Source: a virus. Taken from it: a stretch of 40,551 nucleotides of DNA. The stretch is from IMG/VR virus record IMGVR_UViG_3300027280_000004, positions 1 to 40,551 of that record; one strand, given 5' to 3'. Numbering within the stretch: position 1 is the stretch's first letter; the number at the start of each line of letters is the position of its first letter. The translations under genes and the position numbers were made by a program. The notes beneath the pieces were generated by a model. That model was not told the DNA's origin and searched no databases. It saw only the letters and a list, made by a program, of their open reading frames with translations. This document shows, one piece after another, positions 22,208 through 29,215 of the stretch.

Positions 22208-23204
22208 GTTTGCACGTTATGGTTGGACATTATCTGAGGCTAACCTTGAGACACTGCCTGATGAAGCACCTGCAGGTGGTAAAAGATTAGCTGAGTGGTT
22301 GACACTTGAAGGTAGGAGATCATCGTTGGTTGAATGGCTAGGACATTGTGGTGATGACCACCGTATACATGGCAGGTTCACACATCTTGGTGCATGGACA
22401 GGACGTATGGCTCACTCAGCACCTAACCAAGCTAACATACCATCTGAGTTTCATGGTACACCTAAGTCAGCTGTTGAGGAAGTTAAGGCTAGGTATGACG
22501 GACAGTTCCGTGCCTTATGGGGTGTCGAGAAAGGTAACTACCTAGTGGGTACGGATGCTGAAGGGATTCAGCTGCGAGTACTTGCACATCTAATGAAGTC
22601 AGAAGAATATGTGGATGCTATTGTGTCAGGTAAGAAAGAGAACGAGACTGACATACACAACCTGAACAAGAAAGCATTAGGTATGTCACACATAACAAGA
22701 GATGATGCTAAGACTTTCATCTATGCATTTTTACTAGGGGCAGGTACAGCTAAGATAGCTCAGATACTACGTGTCAATCAACGTGAGGCAAGTCAATGTG
22801 TTGAGAACTTTATGCAATCAATCCAAGGGCTTGCTAACCTAAAGAAGAAAGTCATACCACACATAGCTAAACGTGGTTGGTTCAAAGGTATGGATGGACG
22901 TAAGGTTCTAGTACCATCTGAACATAAGACACTCGCAGGTATGCTGCAGAATGGTGAGTCTGTCATCATGAAACACTCAGCACTACAGTGGGTACGTCAG
23001 GCTAAGGATAAAGAGATAGACTTTAAGCTTGTCACATGGCCTCATGATGAATGGCAGACTGAGGTGTGTGGTAATTATGCAACAGCTGAGGAGTTAGGGG
23101 CTATGCAACGTCAATCTTTTGTTGACATAGGAGAGAAGTTTAATATGGTATGCCCATTAGCAGGGTCAACTGACATCGGACGTAACTGGAAGGACACTCA
23201 CTAA
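22173..23204 (+). CDS. DNA polymerase A, polymerase part (second frame of a split gene)
   Basis: 343 aa. Motif A: GTDAEGIQLR with D128 and E130; motif B (O-helix): RDDAKTFIYAF with R176, K180 and Y184; motif C: PHDEW with D292. Y184 aligns with T7 Y526 and E. coli F762, so this is the tyrosine type. The C-terminus DIGRNWKDTH matches the GxNWxxxH ending of T7 polymerase. The ATG at 22173 has GGGA 10 nt upstream, so independent translation is possible. Deleting one A from the AAAAA run near 22190 would join both frames as EQNKDRGDKFARYGW. Confidence 0.88.
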   Translation: MIENKNKDRGDKFARYGWTLSEANLETLPDEAPAGGKRLAEWLTLEGRRSSLVEWLGHCGDDHRIHGRFTHLGAWTGRMAHSAPNQANIPSEFHGTPKSAVEEVKARYDGQFRALWGVEKGNYLVGTDAEGIQLRVLAHLMKSEEYVDAIVSGKKENETDIHNLNKKALGMSHITRDDAKTFIYAFLLGAGTAKIAQILRVNQREASQCVENFMQSIQGLANLKKKVIPHIAKRGWFKGMDGRKVLVPSEHKTLAGMLQNGESVIMKHSALQWVRQAKDKEIDFKLVTWPHDEWQTEVCGNYATAEELGAMQRQSFVDIGEKFNMVCPLAGSTDIGRNWKDTH

Positions 23205-23306
23205 ATGTTACCTTATATCGTAGCACTCTCACCTGTAATTTTTGTATTGACAACAGAATTAATTGTTTATATTGTAACTAAATCAGAAGCTAAAAAAGGA
23301 AATTGA
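23205..23306 (+). CDS. Very small membrane protein between polymerase and SSB
   Basis: 33 aa by direct reading (MLPYIVALSPVIFVLTTELI, then VYIVTKSEAKKGN). One membrane span with a basic C-terminal tail. AAGGA lies 10 nt before the ATG and the stop is one base from the SSB start. A sigma70-like promoter for ssb lies within the gene. Small single-span proteins are common in phage replication regions; no function is known. Confidence 0.5.
   Translation: MLPYIVALSPVIFVLTTELIVYIVTKSEAKKGN
23247..23275 (+). promoter_or_regulatory. Candidate promoter of the SSB gene
   Basis: TTGACA (23247-23252), 17-nt spacer, TATTGT (23270-23275; four of six). Predicted start near 23282, giving a 25-nt leader to the SSB ATG at 23308. 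With the terminator at 23815-23845 this would make a short monocistronic SSB mRNA. Confidence 0.55.
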
Positions 23307-23307
23307 T

Positions 23308-23796
23308 ATGGCTGATAAAAAGAAAACTAAGTATGGTGTATTCGAAGGGTCTTTATACTATGCCCGTGTATTCCAAGACAACATGGACAACTCAGATTAC
23401 CATGTAAATACACAAGGTCAGTACAACACAATGTTTGTACCTAAAGACAGTGAAGAAGTTAACCGTATGATTGCGATGGGTTTCCCTGAGACAGCAATGG
23501 GTAACCAAATGATTAAACCTATTGATGCAGCAGGTGGTAAGGTAGGTATGAAACTTAAACGTCCTAACGTACACCCATCTGGCATTGATGATTTCGGTGG
23601 TGCACCTTCAGTAACCAAAGGTACTACAAGTTCTAAGTGGGACTTTGTAGAAGATGGTGCACTAGGTAATGGTACAACAGCTAAGGTTAAGCTATCTATT
23701 TATGGTGAAGGATCAACAGCATCTGTACGCCTAGAAAAGATTGGTATCTTAGAGCATGTAGCCTATGAAGAATTAGCCACAGAAGATCGTTGGTAA
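23308..23796 (+). CDS. Single-stranded DNA-binding protein (T7 gp2.5-like)
   Basis: 162 aa, starting MADKKKTKYGVFEGSLYYAR. Basic N-terminal part, a beta-barrel-type core (VGMKLKRPNVHPSGIDDFGG near 89-108; TTAKVKLSIYGEG near 122-134) and an acidic C-terminus closing with an aromatic residue (YEELATEDRW). Acidic tail plus terminal aromatic is the T7 gp2.5 arrangement that contacts polymerase and helicase. Position between polymerase and exonuclease also fits. It has its own candidate promoter and a strong terminator. Called from position and layout, as SSBs of this type diverge strongly. Confidence 0.65.
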   Translation: MADKKKTKYGVFEGSLYYARVFQDNMDNSDYHVNTQGQYNTMFVPKDSEEVNRMIAMGFPETAMGNQMIKPIDAAGGKVGMKLKRPNVHPSGIDDFGGAPSVTKGTTSSKWDFVEDGALGNGTTAKVKLSIYGEGSTASVRLEKIGILEHVAYEELATEDRW

Positions 23797-23814
23797 GCTT
23801 TCCCTCCCCGACTT

Positions 23815-23845
23815 GGGCATCCCTTAATTGGGGTGCTCTTTTTAT
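23815..23845 (+). terminator. Strong intrinsic terminator after SSB
   Basis: GGGCATCCC (23815-23823), TTAATT loop, GGGGTGCTC (23830-23838), 9 pairs with two G-U, followed by TTTTT (23839-23843). It ends the SSB transcript; genes downstream need read-through or another promoter. Confidence 0.9.
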
Positions 23846-23864
23846 TATATAAAGGATTATATCT

Positions 23865-24584
23865 ATGATGACAAAACCTAAACAGGTGTTAGTAGATGGT
23901 GATCCGTTTGCATATCGTGCAGCTTTCTCATGTGAGAACGATCCAGTTGAGGATGCACTAGATAAACTAGATGAGATACTTGAGCAATCACTTAACGAAG
24001 TGATGTGGGAACTAGACCCTGAGCAGTATCAAGTATTCCTGACAGGCAAAGGTAACTTCAGGTACAAGTACTCTATTACGCATGAGTACAAAGGTAACCG
24101 TAAGAACACAGAGAAACCTCAGCACCTACAAGCTATCCGTAAACACATGATAGATAACTGGGATGCTGTTGTATCTATAGGTGAAGAGGCTGATGACCTA
24201 TGTGGTATATGGGCTACTAACTATGGTAAAGAATCTATTGTCATATCTATAGACAAGGACATGCTGCAGATACCATGCTCACACTACAACCCTAACAAAC
24301 GTACAATGACAGAGATGGGTGAGTTTGAAGGCTTACGTTTCTTCTATACTCAAATCCTAACAGGTGACAAGGCTGACAACATCATAGGCTTGTATGGTAT
24401 AGGTCCTAAGAAAGCTGACAAGATACTTGCTGACTGTACAACTGAGGCTGGTATGTACGAGGAATGCTTACGTTCCTATGGTGGGGATGAGGCAAGGGTC
24501 ATTGAGAATGCTAGACTACTCTGGCTTCGACGTTACGAGAACCAAATATGGGAGCCACCTAAATGCGTTTCAGATCAGGCTTAG
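23865..24584 (+). CDS. 5'-3' exonuclease / flap endonuclease (T7 gp6 role)
   Basis: 239 aa. FEN-type acidic clusters: VDGDPFAYRAAF with D11 and D13, YKGNRK in the arch region, GEEADDL, and DKDMLQI. The helix-three-turn-helix DNA-binding motif is GDKADNIIGLYGIGPKKADK (about residues 171-190). The family removes RNA primers and helps degrade host DNA. AAAGGA lies before the ATG and the 3' end overlaps endonuclease I by 22 nt. In T7 the order is also SSB, endonuclease, polymerase and exonuclease, here rearranged. Confidence 0.9.
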   Translation: MMTKPKQVLVDGDPFAYRAAFSCENDPVEDALDKLDEILEQSLNEVMWELDPEQYQVFLTGKGNFRYKYSITHEYKGNRKNTEKPQHLQAIRKHMIDNWDAVVSIGEEADDLCGIWATNYGKESIVISIDKDMLQIPCSHYNPNKRTMTEMGEFEGLRFFYTQILTGDKADNIIGLYGIGPKKADKILADCTTEAGMYEECLRSYGGDEARVIENARLLWLRRYENQIWEPPKCVSDQA

Positions 24585-24934
24585 AGAAGAGGACAGCAGC
24601 CTACCTCAAGAAACTAAAGATTAAATTTGAATACGAAAAGATGCGTATCAAATGGCAAGACCTAAGATTTAAAACATATACCCCTGACTTTGTGCTTGAC
24701 AATGGTATAATAATCGAAACAAAAGGGCGGTTCATTCACTCAGATAGAACCAAGCATTTAATGGTCAAGGCACAACACCCCGAACATGATATTCGTTTTG
24801 TATTCAGCAACCCTGCAGCTAAATTGTATAAGGGTTCTAAGACTACATATGGTGATTGGTGTGAGAAGAATGGATTCAAGTATGCTAAAGAAATTATTCC
24901 TGTCGAATGGACTAAAGAAAAGAAAAGAAGGTGA
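24563..24934 (+). CDS. Endonuclease I (Holliday junction resolvase, T7 gp3 type)
   Basis: 123 aa. The T7 endonuclease I catalytic set is present: E8 in SGLEKR, D42 in YTPDF, E52 and K54 in ETKGRF, followed by RTKHLMVKAQHPEHDIRFVF and the conserved KLYKGS...YGDWCEKNGFK...PVEW ending. This PD-(D/E)XK nuclease resolves branched DNA before packaging and cuts host DNA. Slightly shorter than T7 gp3 (149 aa), lacking part of the basic C-terminal tail. Confidence 0.93.
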   Translation: MRFRSGLEKRTAAYLKKLKIKFEYEKMRIKWQDLRFKTYTPDFVLDNGIIIETKGRFIHSDRTKHLMVKAQHPEHDIRFVFSNPAAKLYKGSKTTYGDWCEKNGFKYAKEIIPVEWTKEKKRR

Positions 24935-24963
24935 TTGACAATGTTTGATTTTGATAGTAAAAT
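24935..24963 (+). promoter_or_regulatory. Candidate internal promoter upstream of mazG-RNR
   Basis: TTGACA (24935-24940), 17-nt spacer, TAAAAT (24958-24963; five of six). It lies at the start of the 61-aa gene, so a transcript from about 24970 would serve mazG, DUF1127 and RNR. It could supply the genes downstream of the SSB terminator. Confidence 0.45.
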
Positions 24964-25126
24964 TCGTGCTCTTGTCCAAAATTATGGGTTAGAACTTCTC
25001 CTTGAACAGAACGAAATATCAGAAGAGTTTGTGGTATCATGGCTTGTGGAAGAGAAAAGAATTGATGTCGAAGATTACTTTAATCTAGATGCAGAATTAG
25101 AAGAGTGGAAGAGGATAGAGGAATGA
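24941..25126 (+). CDS. Small acidic protein before MazG, unknown function
   Basis: 61 aa from ATG 24941 (MFDFDSKIRALVQNYGLELL); an in-frame TTG six bases upstream is less likely, as AAGGTG sits correctly for the ATG. Acidic and helical (SEEFVVSWLVEEKRIDVEDY near 27-46). Its stop overlaps the MazG start (ATGA). Similar short acidic proteins accompany endonuclease I in other podoviruses, but no function is known to me. Confidence 0.6.
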   Translation: MFDFDSKIRALVQNYGLELLLEQNEISEEFVVSWLVEEKRIDVEDYFNLDAELEEWKRIEE

Positions 25127-25452
25127 GTAAAGTAAAAACATTAGATGAGTACCAAAGGGCAGCTGCAACCACAGCTATCTACCCTGAGAATAGAGCATTA
25201 GAATATTTAAGTTTAGGTTTGTCAGCTGAGGTTGGTGAGCTTACAGGTAAGTTAGCTAAGTGGTATCGTAAAGATGAGATGGCATACCCACATGGTGACG
25301 TATTAGATGAGCTAGGTGATGTACTGTGGTTTGTCAGTGAGTTTGCTAGGCAACATAACACCAGCTTATCTAAGTTAGCAAATAGGAATATTAGTAAGTT
25401 GTCAGATAGATATGAACGTGGTGTTCTTAAGGGATCAGGAGATAAGAGATGA
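25123..25452 (+). CDS. MazG-like nucleoside triphosphate pyrophosphohydrolase
   Basis: 109 aa from ATG 25123, overlapping the upstream stop. All-alpha NTP pyrophosphatase signature: E36 and E39 in SAEVGEL, E63 and D66 in LDELGDVLW, which coordinate Mg2+. Marine phages often carry MazG; proposed roles are dNTP pool sanitation or lowering ppGpp-type signalling so the starved host keeps transcribing. It is the first of a coupled set MazG, DUF1127, RNR (ATGA overlaps), so nucleotide supply is the likely theme here. Confidence 0.85.
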   Translation: MSKVKTLDEYQRAAATTAIYPENRALEYLSLGLSAEVGELTGKLAKWYRKDEMAYPHGDVLDELGDVLWFVSEFARQHNTSLSKLANRNISKLSDRYERGVLKGSGDKR

Positions 25453-25640
25453 AAGCATTCGGACGTTGGTGGTATAGGTTTATTAACTACATGATTACAT
25501 GGCAGCTACATAGAGATGCAGTTAAGCATTTAAATAAGTTGACAGATAGGGAGTTAAAAGATATAGGTCTTACTCGTGGAGAAATTGATCGTATGATCTG
25601 GTTCAAAGAAGACAAGAAAGATAGAGGGACAAAAGAATGA
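25449..25640 (+). CDS. DUF1127 (YjiS-like) small protein
   Basis: 63 aa. The C-terminal half has the DUF1127 pattern: LNKLTDRELKDIGLTRGEID (about residues 29-48). The N-terminal half is aromatic and basic (WWYRFINYMITWQLHRDAVK). DUF1127 proteins are typical of Proteobacteria, notably alphaproteobacteria, where members affect phosphate and carbon metabolism and bind RNA. It overlaps MazG and RNR by 4 nt on each side, so all three are coupled. It is probably captured from a host; a role in nucleotide metabolism or host regulation is inference. Confidence 0.8.
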   Translation: MKAFGRWWYRFINYMITWQLHRDAVKHLNKLTDRELKDIGLTRGEIDRMIWFKEDKKDRGTKE

Positions 25641-27532
25641 ACAACTACTTACCAACAGATTACCAAGCATTTATACATAAGTCACGTTATGCTAAATACT
25701 ACGAAGGTAAAGGCCGTGAGTCTTGGGGTGACACAGTAGATAGGTACATGGATAATATTGTAGGTAACTTAGCTGACATAGTTACCAAGAAAGAAATCAA
25801 AGAAGCTATACTAAACTTAGCTGTTATGCCTAGCATGAGATCATTGATGACAGCAGGTAAGGCTGCAGAACGTGACAATACATGTATGTATAACTGTTCA
25901 TACTTAGCTGTCGATGATGTTAAGGCATTCGATGAGGCTATGTTTATTCTACTGTGTGGTACAGGTGTTGGGTTCTCAGTTGAACGTCAGTCAGTACAGA
26001 AGCTACCTGAAGTACCAACCTTATTTGTCAGTGAGACTAACATAGTTGTCAAAGACAGTAAGGAAGGTTGGGCTAAGGCTCTACGTCAGATGATCGCATT
26101 ACTTTACAGTGGTGAAATACCAACATGGGATGTATCTAAAGTTAGACCTGCAGGTGCACCTCTTAAAACGTTTGGTGGTAGAGCATCAGGACCTGCTCCA
26201 TTGGTTGACCTGTTCACCTTTGTCATCAAGACATTTAAAGATGCACAAGGACGTAGGCTATCCTCTCTTGAGTGCCATGACATTATGTGTAAGATAGGCG
26301 AAGTAGTGGTGGTAGGCGGTGTACGCCGTAGTGCTATGATTTCATTGAGTAATTTATCAGATGACCGTATGCGTCATGCTAAGTCAGGCTCATGGTGGGA
26401 CAACGATCCACAACGAGCATTAGCTAACAACTCTGTGTCATACACTGAGAAGCCTGACAGCTTATCGTTCATGAGAGAATGGATGGCCTTAGTTGAATCA
26501 GGTTCAGGTGAACGAGGTATCTTCAACAGGCAAGCATCTAAGGTACAAGCTGCTAAGAATGGTAGGCGTGATGCTGACCATGACTTCGGGACTAACCCAT
26601 GCAGTGAAATAATTTTAAGACCGTCACAATTCTGTAACTTAACAGAGGTGGTTGTAAGAGCAACAGACACACTAGACACCTTAAGTGAGAAGGTAAGGCT
26701 TGCAACTATCTTAGGTACTATTCAATCTAACTATACTAAGTTCCCATACTTACGTAAGGTCTGGAAGAATAACACCGAAGAAGAAAGACTACTTGGTGTG
26801 TCGTTAACAGGTGTCATGGATAATCCATTGATGACACTCAAAAACAAAGGATTGGAGAAGACTCTTGACCATCTTAAACAAATCGCCGTTGCTACTAATG
26901 CTACTTGGGCTGAACGCCTTAATATCCCTGTCAGTACTGCTATCAGCTGTAATAAACCAAGCGGTACTGTCAGCCAATTGGTTGACTCTAGCAGTGGCAT
27001 TCATGCTCGTCACTCAGCCTATTATATTAGGACTGTTCGTGGAGACAACAAAGACCCGTTGACACAATTCATGATTGACCAAGGTATTCCTAATGAGCCA
27101 GATGTAATGAAGCCAGATGCTACAACAGTATTTAGTTTCCCTATGAAAGCTCCTAGGGATGCTGTGGTTACAGCTGACATGACAGCCATTGAACAACTTG
27201 AGATGTGGTTAGCTTATCAACGATCATGGTGTGAACACAAACCATCTGTTACAATTAATGTTAAGAGTGATGAGTGGTTTGAAGTAGGAGCATTTGTATA
27301 CAAACACTTCGATGAGATGAGTGGTGTGTCATTCCTACCGTTCAACGAACATACATACCAACAAGCACCATACCAAGATGTTGACAAAAAGAAATACTTA
27401 GAGACACTAGGTCAGATGCCTAACAAGATTGATTGGTCATTACTGTCAGATTACGAGAACGAAGACAATACAGCTGGAAGTCAGACAATGGCATGTAGTG
27501 GTGACGTTTGTGAGATGGTAGACTTAACATAA
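25637..27532 (+). CDS. Ribonucleotide reductase, class II (adenosylcobalamin-dependent)
   Basis: 631 aa. Key residues follow the monomeric class II enzyme of Lactobacillus leichmannii: C87 (NCSYL) as the first redox cysteine, N320-P-C322-S-E324 as radical site, C333 (QFCNLTEV) eleven residues after C322 as in the reference, and a C-terminal CSGDVC pair five apart for reduction. No glycyl radical motif or small subunit, which excludes classes III and I. It makes deoxyribonucleotides for phage DNA and needs vitamin B12 from the host. Shorter than the L. leichmannii enzyme (739 aa). This enzyme is the marker of SIO1/cobavirus-type phages. Confidence 0.93.
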   Translation: MNNYLPTDYQAFIHKSRYAKYYEGKGRESWGDTVDRYMDNIVGNLADIVTKKEIKEAILNLAVMPSMRSLMTAGKAAERDNTCMYNCSYLAVDDVKAFDEAMFILLCGTGVGFSVERQSVQKLPEVPTLFVSETNIVVKDSKEGWAKALRQMIALLYSGEIPTWDVSKVRPAGAPLKTFGGRASGPAPLVDLFTFVIKTFKDAQGRRLSSLECHDIMCKIGEVVVVGGVRRSAMISLSNLSDDRMRHAKSGSWWDNDPQRALANNSVSYTEKPDSLSFMREWMALVESGSGERGIFNRQASKVQAAKNGRRDADHDFGTNPCSEIILRPSQFCNLTEVVVRATDTLDTLSEKVRLATILGTIQSNYTKFPYLRKVWKNNTEEERLLGVSLTGVMDNPLMTLKNKGLEKTLDHLKQIAVATNATWAERLNIPVSTAISCNKPSGTVSQLVDSSSGIHARHSAYYIRTVRGDNKDPLTQFMIDQGIPNEPDVMKPDATTVFSFPMKAPRDAVVTADMTAIEQLEMWLAYQRSWCEHKPSVTINVKSDEWFEVGAFVYKHFDEMSGVSFLPFNEHTYQQAPYQDVDKKKYLETLGQMPNKIDWSLLSDYENEDNTAGSQTMACSGDVCEMVDLT

Positions 27533-27547
27533 CAGAAAGCATCAGCA

Positions 27548-27895
27548 ATGGATATAATACTAGGACTTGCACTTAGTCTACACTTAGGACTAGAGGGTGA
27601 CTACAATGAGATCCACCCTCATGTGCAAGTAAGAGATGGTTACTTCATTGCTGGTGCTTACTACAACAGTGAGAATAAAGTAAGCCCATACTTAGGTATC
27701 AGATCTGAGGGTGAGCTAGGCTATCTAGAGTTTGGTATAGTAGATGGATATGATGCATTCGATGCACCTGTGCCTTTTACTAGGATAGGCTACACACTGG
27801 ATGACAACTCATCTGTATTTGTGTCACCAGCATTAGAAAAAATAAACAAGAATGTTACATCAGGTCTTGTCATAGGTTTAGAAGTTAGTTATTAA
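27548..27895 (+). CDS. Possible exported or membrane-associated beta protein
   Basis: 115 aa. Short hydrophobic start (MDIILGLALSLHLGLEGDYN) without the basic residues of a normal signal peptide, then beta-prone segments rich in Tyr and Gly (FIAGAYYNSENKVSPYLGIR near 32-51; LGYLEFGIVDGYD near 58-70) and the final SGLVIGLEVSY. The pattern of strands ending in aromatic residues resembles a small outer-membrane-like or beta-sandwich protein. Similar proteins occur beside RNR in marine podoviruses; function unknown. Confidence 0.55.
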   Translation: MDIILGLALSLHLGLEGDYNEIHPHVQVRDGYFIAGAYYNSENKVSPYLGIRSEGELGYLEFGIVDGYDAFDAPVPFTRIGYTLDDNSSVFVSPALEKINKNVTSGLVIGLEVSY

Positions 27896-27927
27896 TAACC
27901 AACAAGAGATTAAATAAGGGAATACAA

Positions 27928-28386
27928 ATGGTAGTTAAAAGACAATTCAGTAGGGCATTGTATGAGGCATATGATGGTAAGGCTAAAGACAGATTAGTTG
28001 AGTACCTCACCAGTGTAGGCCATACTATTGTCAGTACTGAAGAGAACTTCAATGTAGATGTTGTATCTCAGAAAGGTGACTACACCTACTTCAATGAGGC
28101 TGAGGTTAAGACAGGATGGAAGGGTGATTGGAATACTAACTGGGCAGAGATAAGATTACCTGAACGTAAGGGTAGGCTTGTCAAACTGTATAAAGAAAAG
28201 AATGGTGTGCTTAACTTCTATATCTTCAGGGCTGACATGCAGCAAGCATGGAGAATTAAAGACACCTTACTAACAGAAGAAAGCCTGAAGGAAGCTAAGG
28301 GTAGATACATTACCAAAGGTGAGAAGTTCTTCCATATTCCATACACAGATGCTGAATTAATTAACTTAGAGAAAGAAGATGTATAA
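27928..28386 (+). CDS. Possible PD-(D/E)XK-type nuclease
   Basis: 152 aa. An N-terminal helix (RQFSRALYEAYDGKAKDRLV) is followed by NVDVVSQ and FNEAEVKTGW, giving D44, E59 and K61 in a D-x14-E-x-K arrangement typical of the PD-(D/E)XK fold, on beta strands as expected; EIRLPERKGRLVKLYKEKNG then supplies conserved-looking basic residues. This would suit a resolvase- or restriction-type nuclease. AAGGGAA precedes the ATG. The fold call is by motif only. Confidence 0.5.
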   Translation: MVVKRQFSRALYEAYDGKAKDRLVEYLTSVGHTIVSTEENFNVDVVSQKGDYTYFNEAEVKTGWKGDWNTNWAEIRLPERKGRLVKLYKEKNGVLNFYIFRADMQQAWRIKDTLLTEESLKEAKGRYITKGEKFFHIPYTDAELINLEKEDV

Positions 28387-28646
28387 TGGCTAAATGGAAT
28401 TTAGATGCTGTACGTGATGAGGTAGAGGATGATGTTGTCAACCAACCACCACACTACGGTAACGGTAGGATAGAATGCATAGAGTATATGAGGGACAACA
28501 TGGATCACATGATGTTCATGGGTTACCTAGAAGGTAATGCTAAGAAGTACATGCATAGGTACAGGTACAAAGGTAAACCTGTAGAAGACCTAAGGAAAGC
28601 CAAATGGTACTTAGAATATCTTATACGAGAGATGTCACAAGAGTAA
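28386..28646 (+). CDS. DUF3310 protein (T7 gp1.7-like family)
   Basis: 86 aa. DUF3310 pattern: VNQPPHYGNGRIECIEYMRD (about residues 18-37), then YLEGNAKKYMHRYRYKGKPV (near 49-68) and DLRKAKWYLEYLI. The family includes T7 gp1.7, a nucleotide kinase; many members are small stand-alone domains of unknown activity. The ATG overlaps the preceding stop. It is the last gene of the rightward unit before the bidirectional terminator, in a neighbourhood of nucleotide metabolism genes. Confidence 0.8.
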   Translation: MAKWNLDAVRDEVEDDVVNQPPHYGNGRIECIEYMRDNMDHMMFMGYLEGNAKKYMHRYRYKGKPVEDLRKAKWYLEYLIREMSQE

Positions 28647-28650
28647 TAAA

Positions 28651-28690
28651 AAAGCCCCTCAGGATTTCTCCTTGGGGCTTCTTCTTTATT
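28651..28690. terminator. Bidirectional terminator between the convergent arms
   Basis: AAGCCCC (28652-28658) pairs with GGGGCTT (28674-28680), with an inner AGGA/TCCT stem. Plus side is followed by CTTCTTTATTTC; minus side by TTTTTTATT. It separates the rightward early/middle genes from the leftward late genes. Confidence 0.9.
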
Positions 28691-28775
28691 TCTTCTTCAT
28701 TGGTTTCTTTTTAACAGGTTTCTTTTTATTTGTACCCTTACCGTAGGGAACTTTCTTTCCGTTCTTGTATGGCAT
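28686..28775 (-). CDS. Tiny Lys-rich protein at the end of the late operon
   Basis: 29 aa by direct reading (MPYKNGKKVPYGKGTNKKKP, then VKKKPMKKK). GGAG six nt before the ATG is a strong ribosome binding site. About half the residues are lysine, so it is likely to bind DNA or RNA, or possibly membranes. Very short basic proteins of the MPYKNGKKVPYG type occur in other marine phages. No function assigned. Confidence 0.55.
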   Translation of the reverse strand: MPYKNGKKVPYGKGTNKKKPVKKKPMKKK

Positions 28776-28787
28776 AACGTTTCTCCT

Positions 28788-28949
28788 TTATTGTTTAGCC
28801 GCCCACATATTGTCAATCATATTAGGGTATTTCCTACCAGCTCTAGATGCTCTAGCTCTAGCCTTTTTCTTCTGCCCATCTGTCAACGGTTTAGATTTAC
28901 CTAAAGACTTAGGACGTTTCTTTTTCCATACGGGTTGTTTATTAGCCAT
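28788..28949 (-). CDS. Small Arg/Lys-rich conserved phage protein
   Basis: 53 aa by direct reading: MANKQPVWKKKRPKSLGKSK, then PLTDGQKKKARARASRAGRK, ending MIDNMWAAKQ. The pattern KKRPKSLGKSKPLT..QK.KA..RA..AGR.YPN..DN recurs in marine phages. Highly basic N-terminal two thirds with a conserved aromatic end. The start overlaps the stop of the 88-aa gene (TAATG). A nucleoid-like or packaged protein is possible; not shown. Confidence 0.65.
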   Translation of the reverse strand: MANKQPVWKKKRPKSLGKSKPLTDGQKKKARARASRAGRKYPNMIDNMWAAKQ

Positions 28950-29215
28950 TACCACTTCACCTTGTTAGCCCAGTAAGCTGCACTCATCTTACCTTTTTTA
29001 ATGTTCTTAGCATGACGTGCCTTGAATGCTTTATTTCTAGCTGATCCTTTCGGACTACCTTTGACACCCTTCTGCCCAAACCTAATTACCTTTTCTTTAC
29101 CACCAGCACAAGCCTTAACAACATGTGACTTAGTTTTGTGACTTGGTGTAGTCCTAGGGGAGTTACACTTCATCTTAGCTTTGTTAAGTTTCTTAGGCAC
29201 GTTCTTACCTCTCAT
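28949..29215 (-). CDS. Conserved basic phage protein (KVIRFGQ type)
   Basis: 88 aa, highly basic. Segments KMKCNSPRTTPSHKTKSHVV (about residues 14-33), GGKEKVIRFGQKGVKGSP and KAFKARHAKNIKKGKMSAAY followed by WANKVKW are the shared pattern of a phage and marine virus family of unknown function, in which Cys, His and the final aromatic residues are kept. Start touches the upstream stop. With its two neighbours it makes a block of three basic proteins at the late operon end. Confidence 0.7.
   Translation of the reverse strand: MRGKNVPKKLNKAKMKCNSPRTTPSHKTKSHVVKACAGGKEKVIRFGQKGVKGSPKGSARNKAFKARHAKNIKKGKMSAAYWANKVKW

Noticed and set aside
25539-25567. TTGACA-17-TATAGG inside the DUF1127 gene as an RNR promoter
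   Set aside because: The -10 matches only four of six and the bases encode the conserved LTDREL-type motif, so coding constraint explains them.
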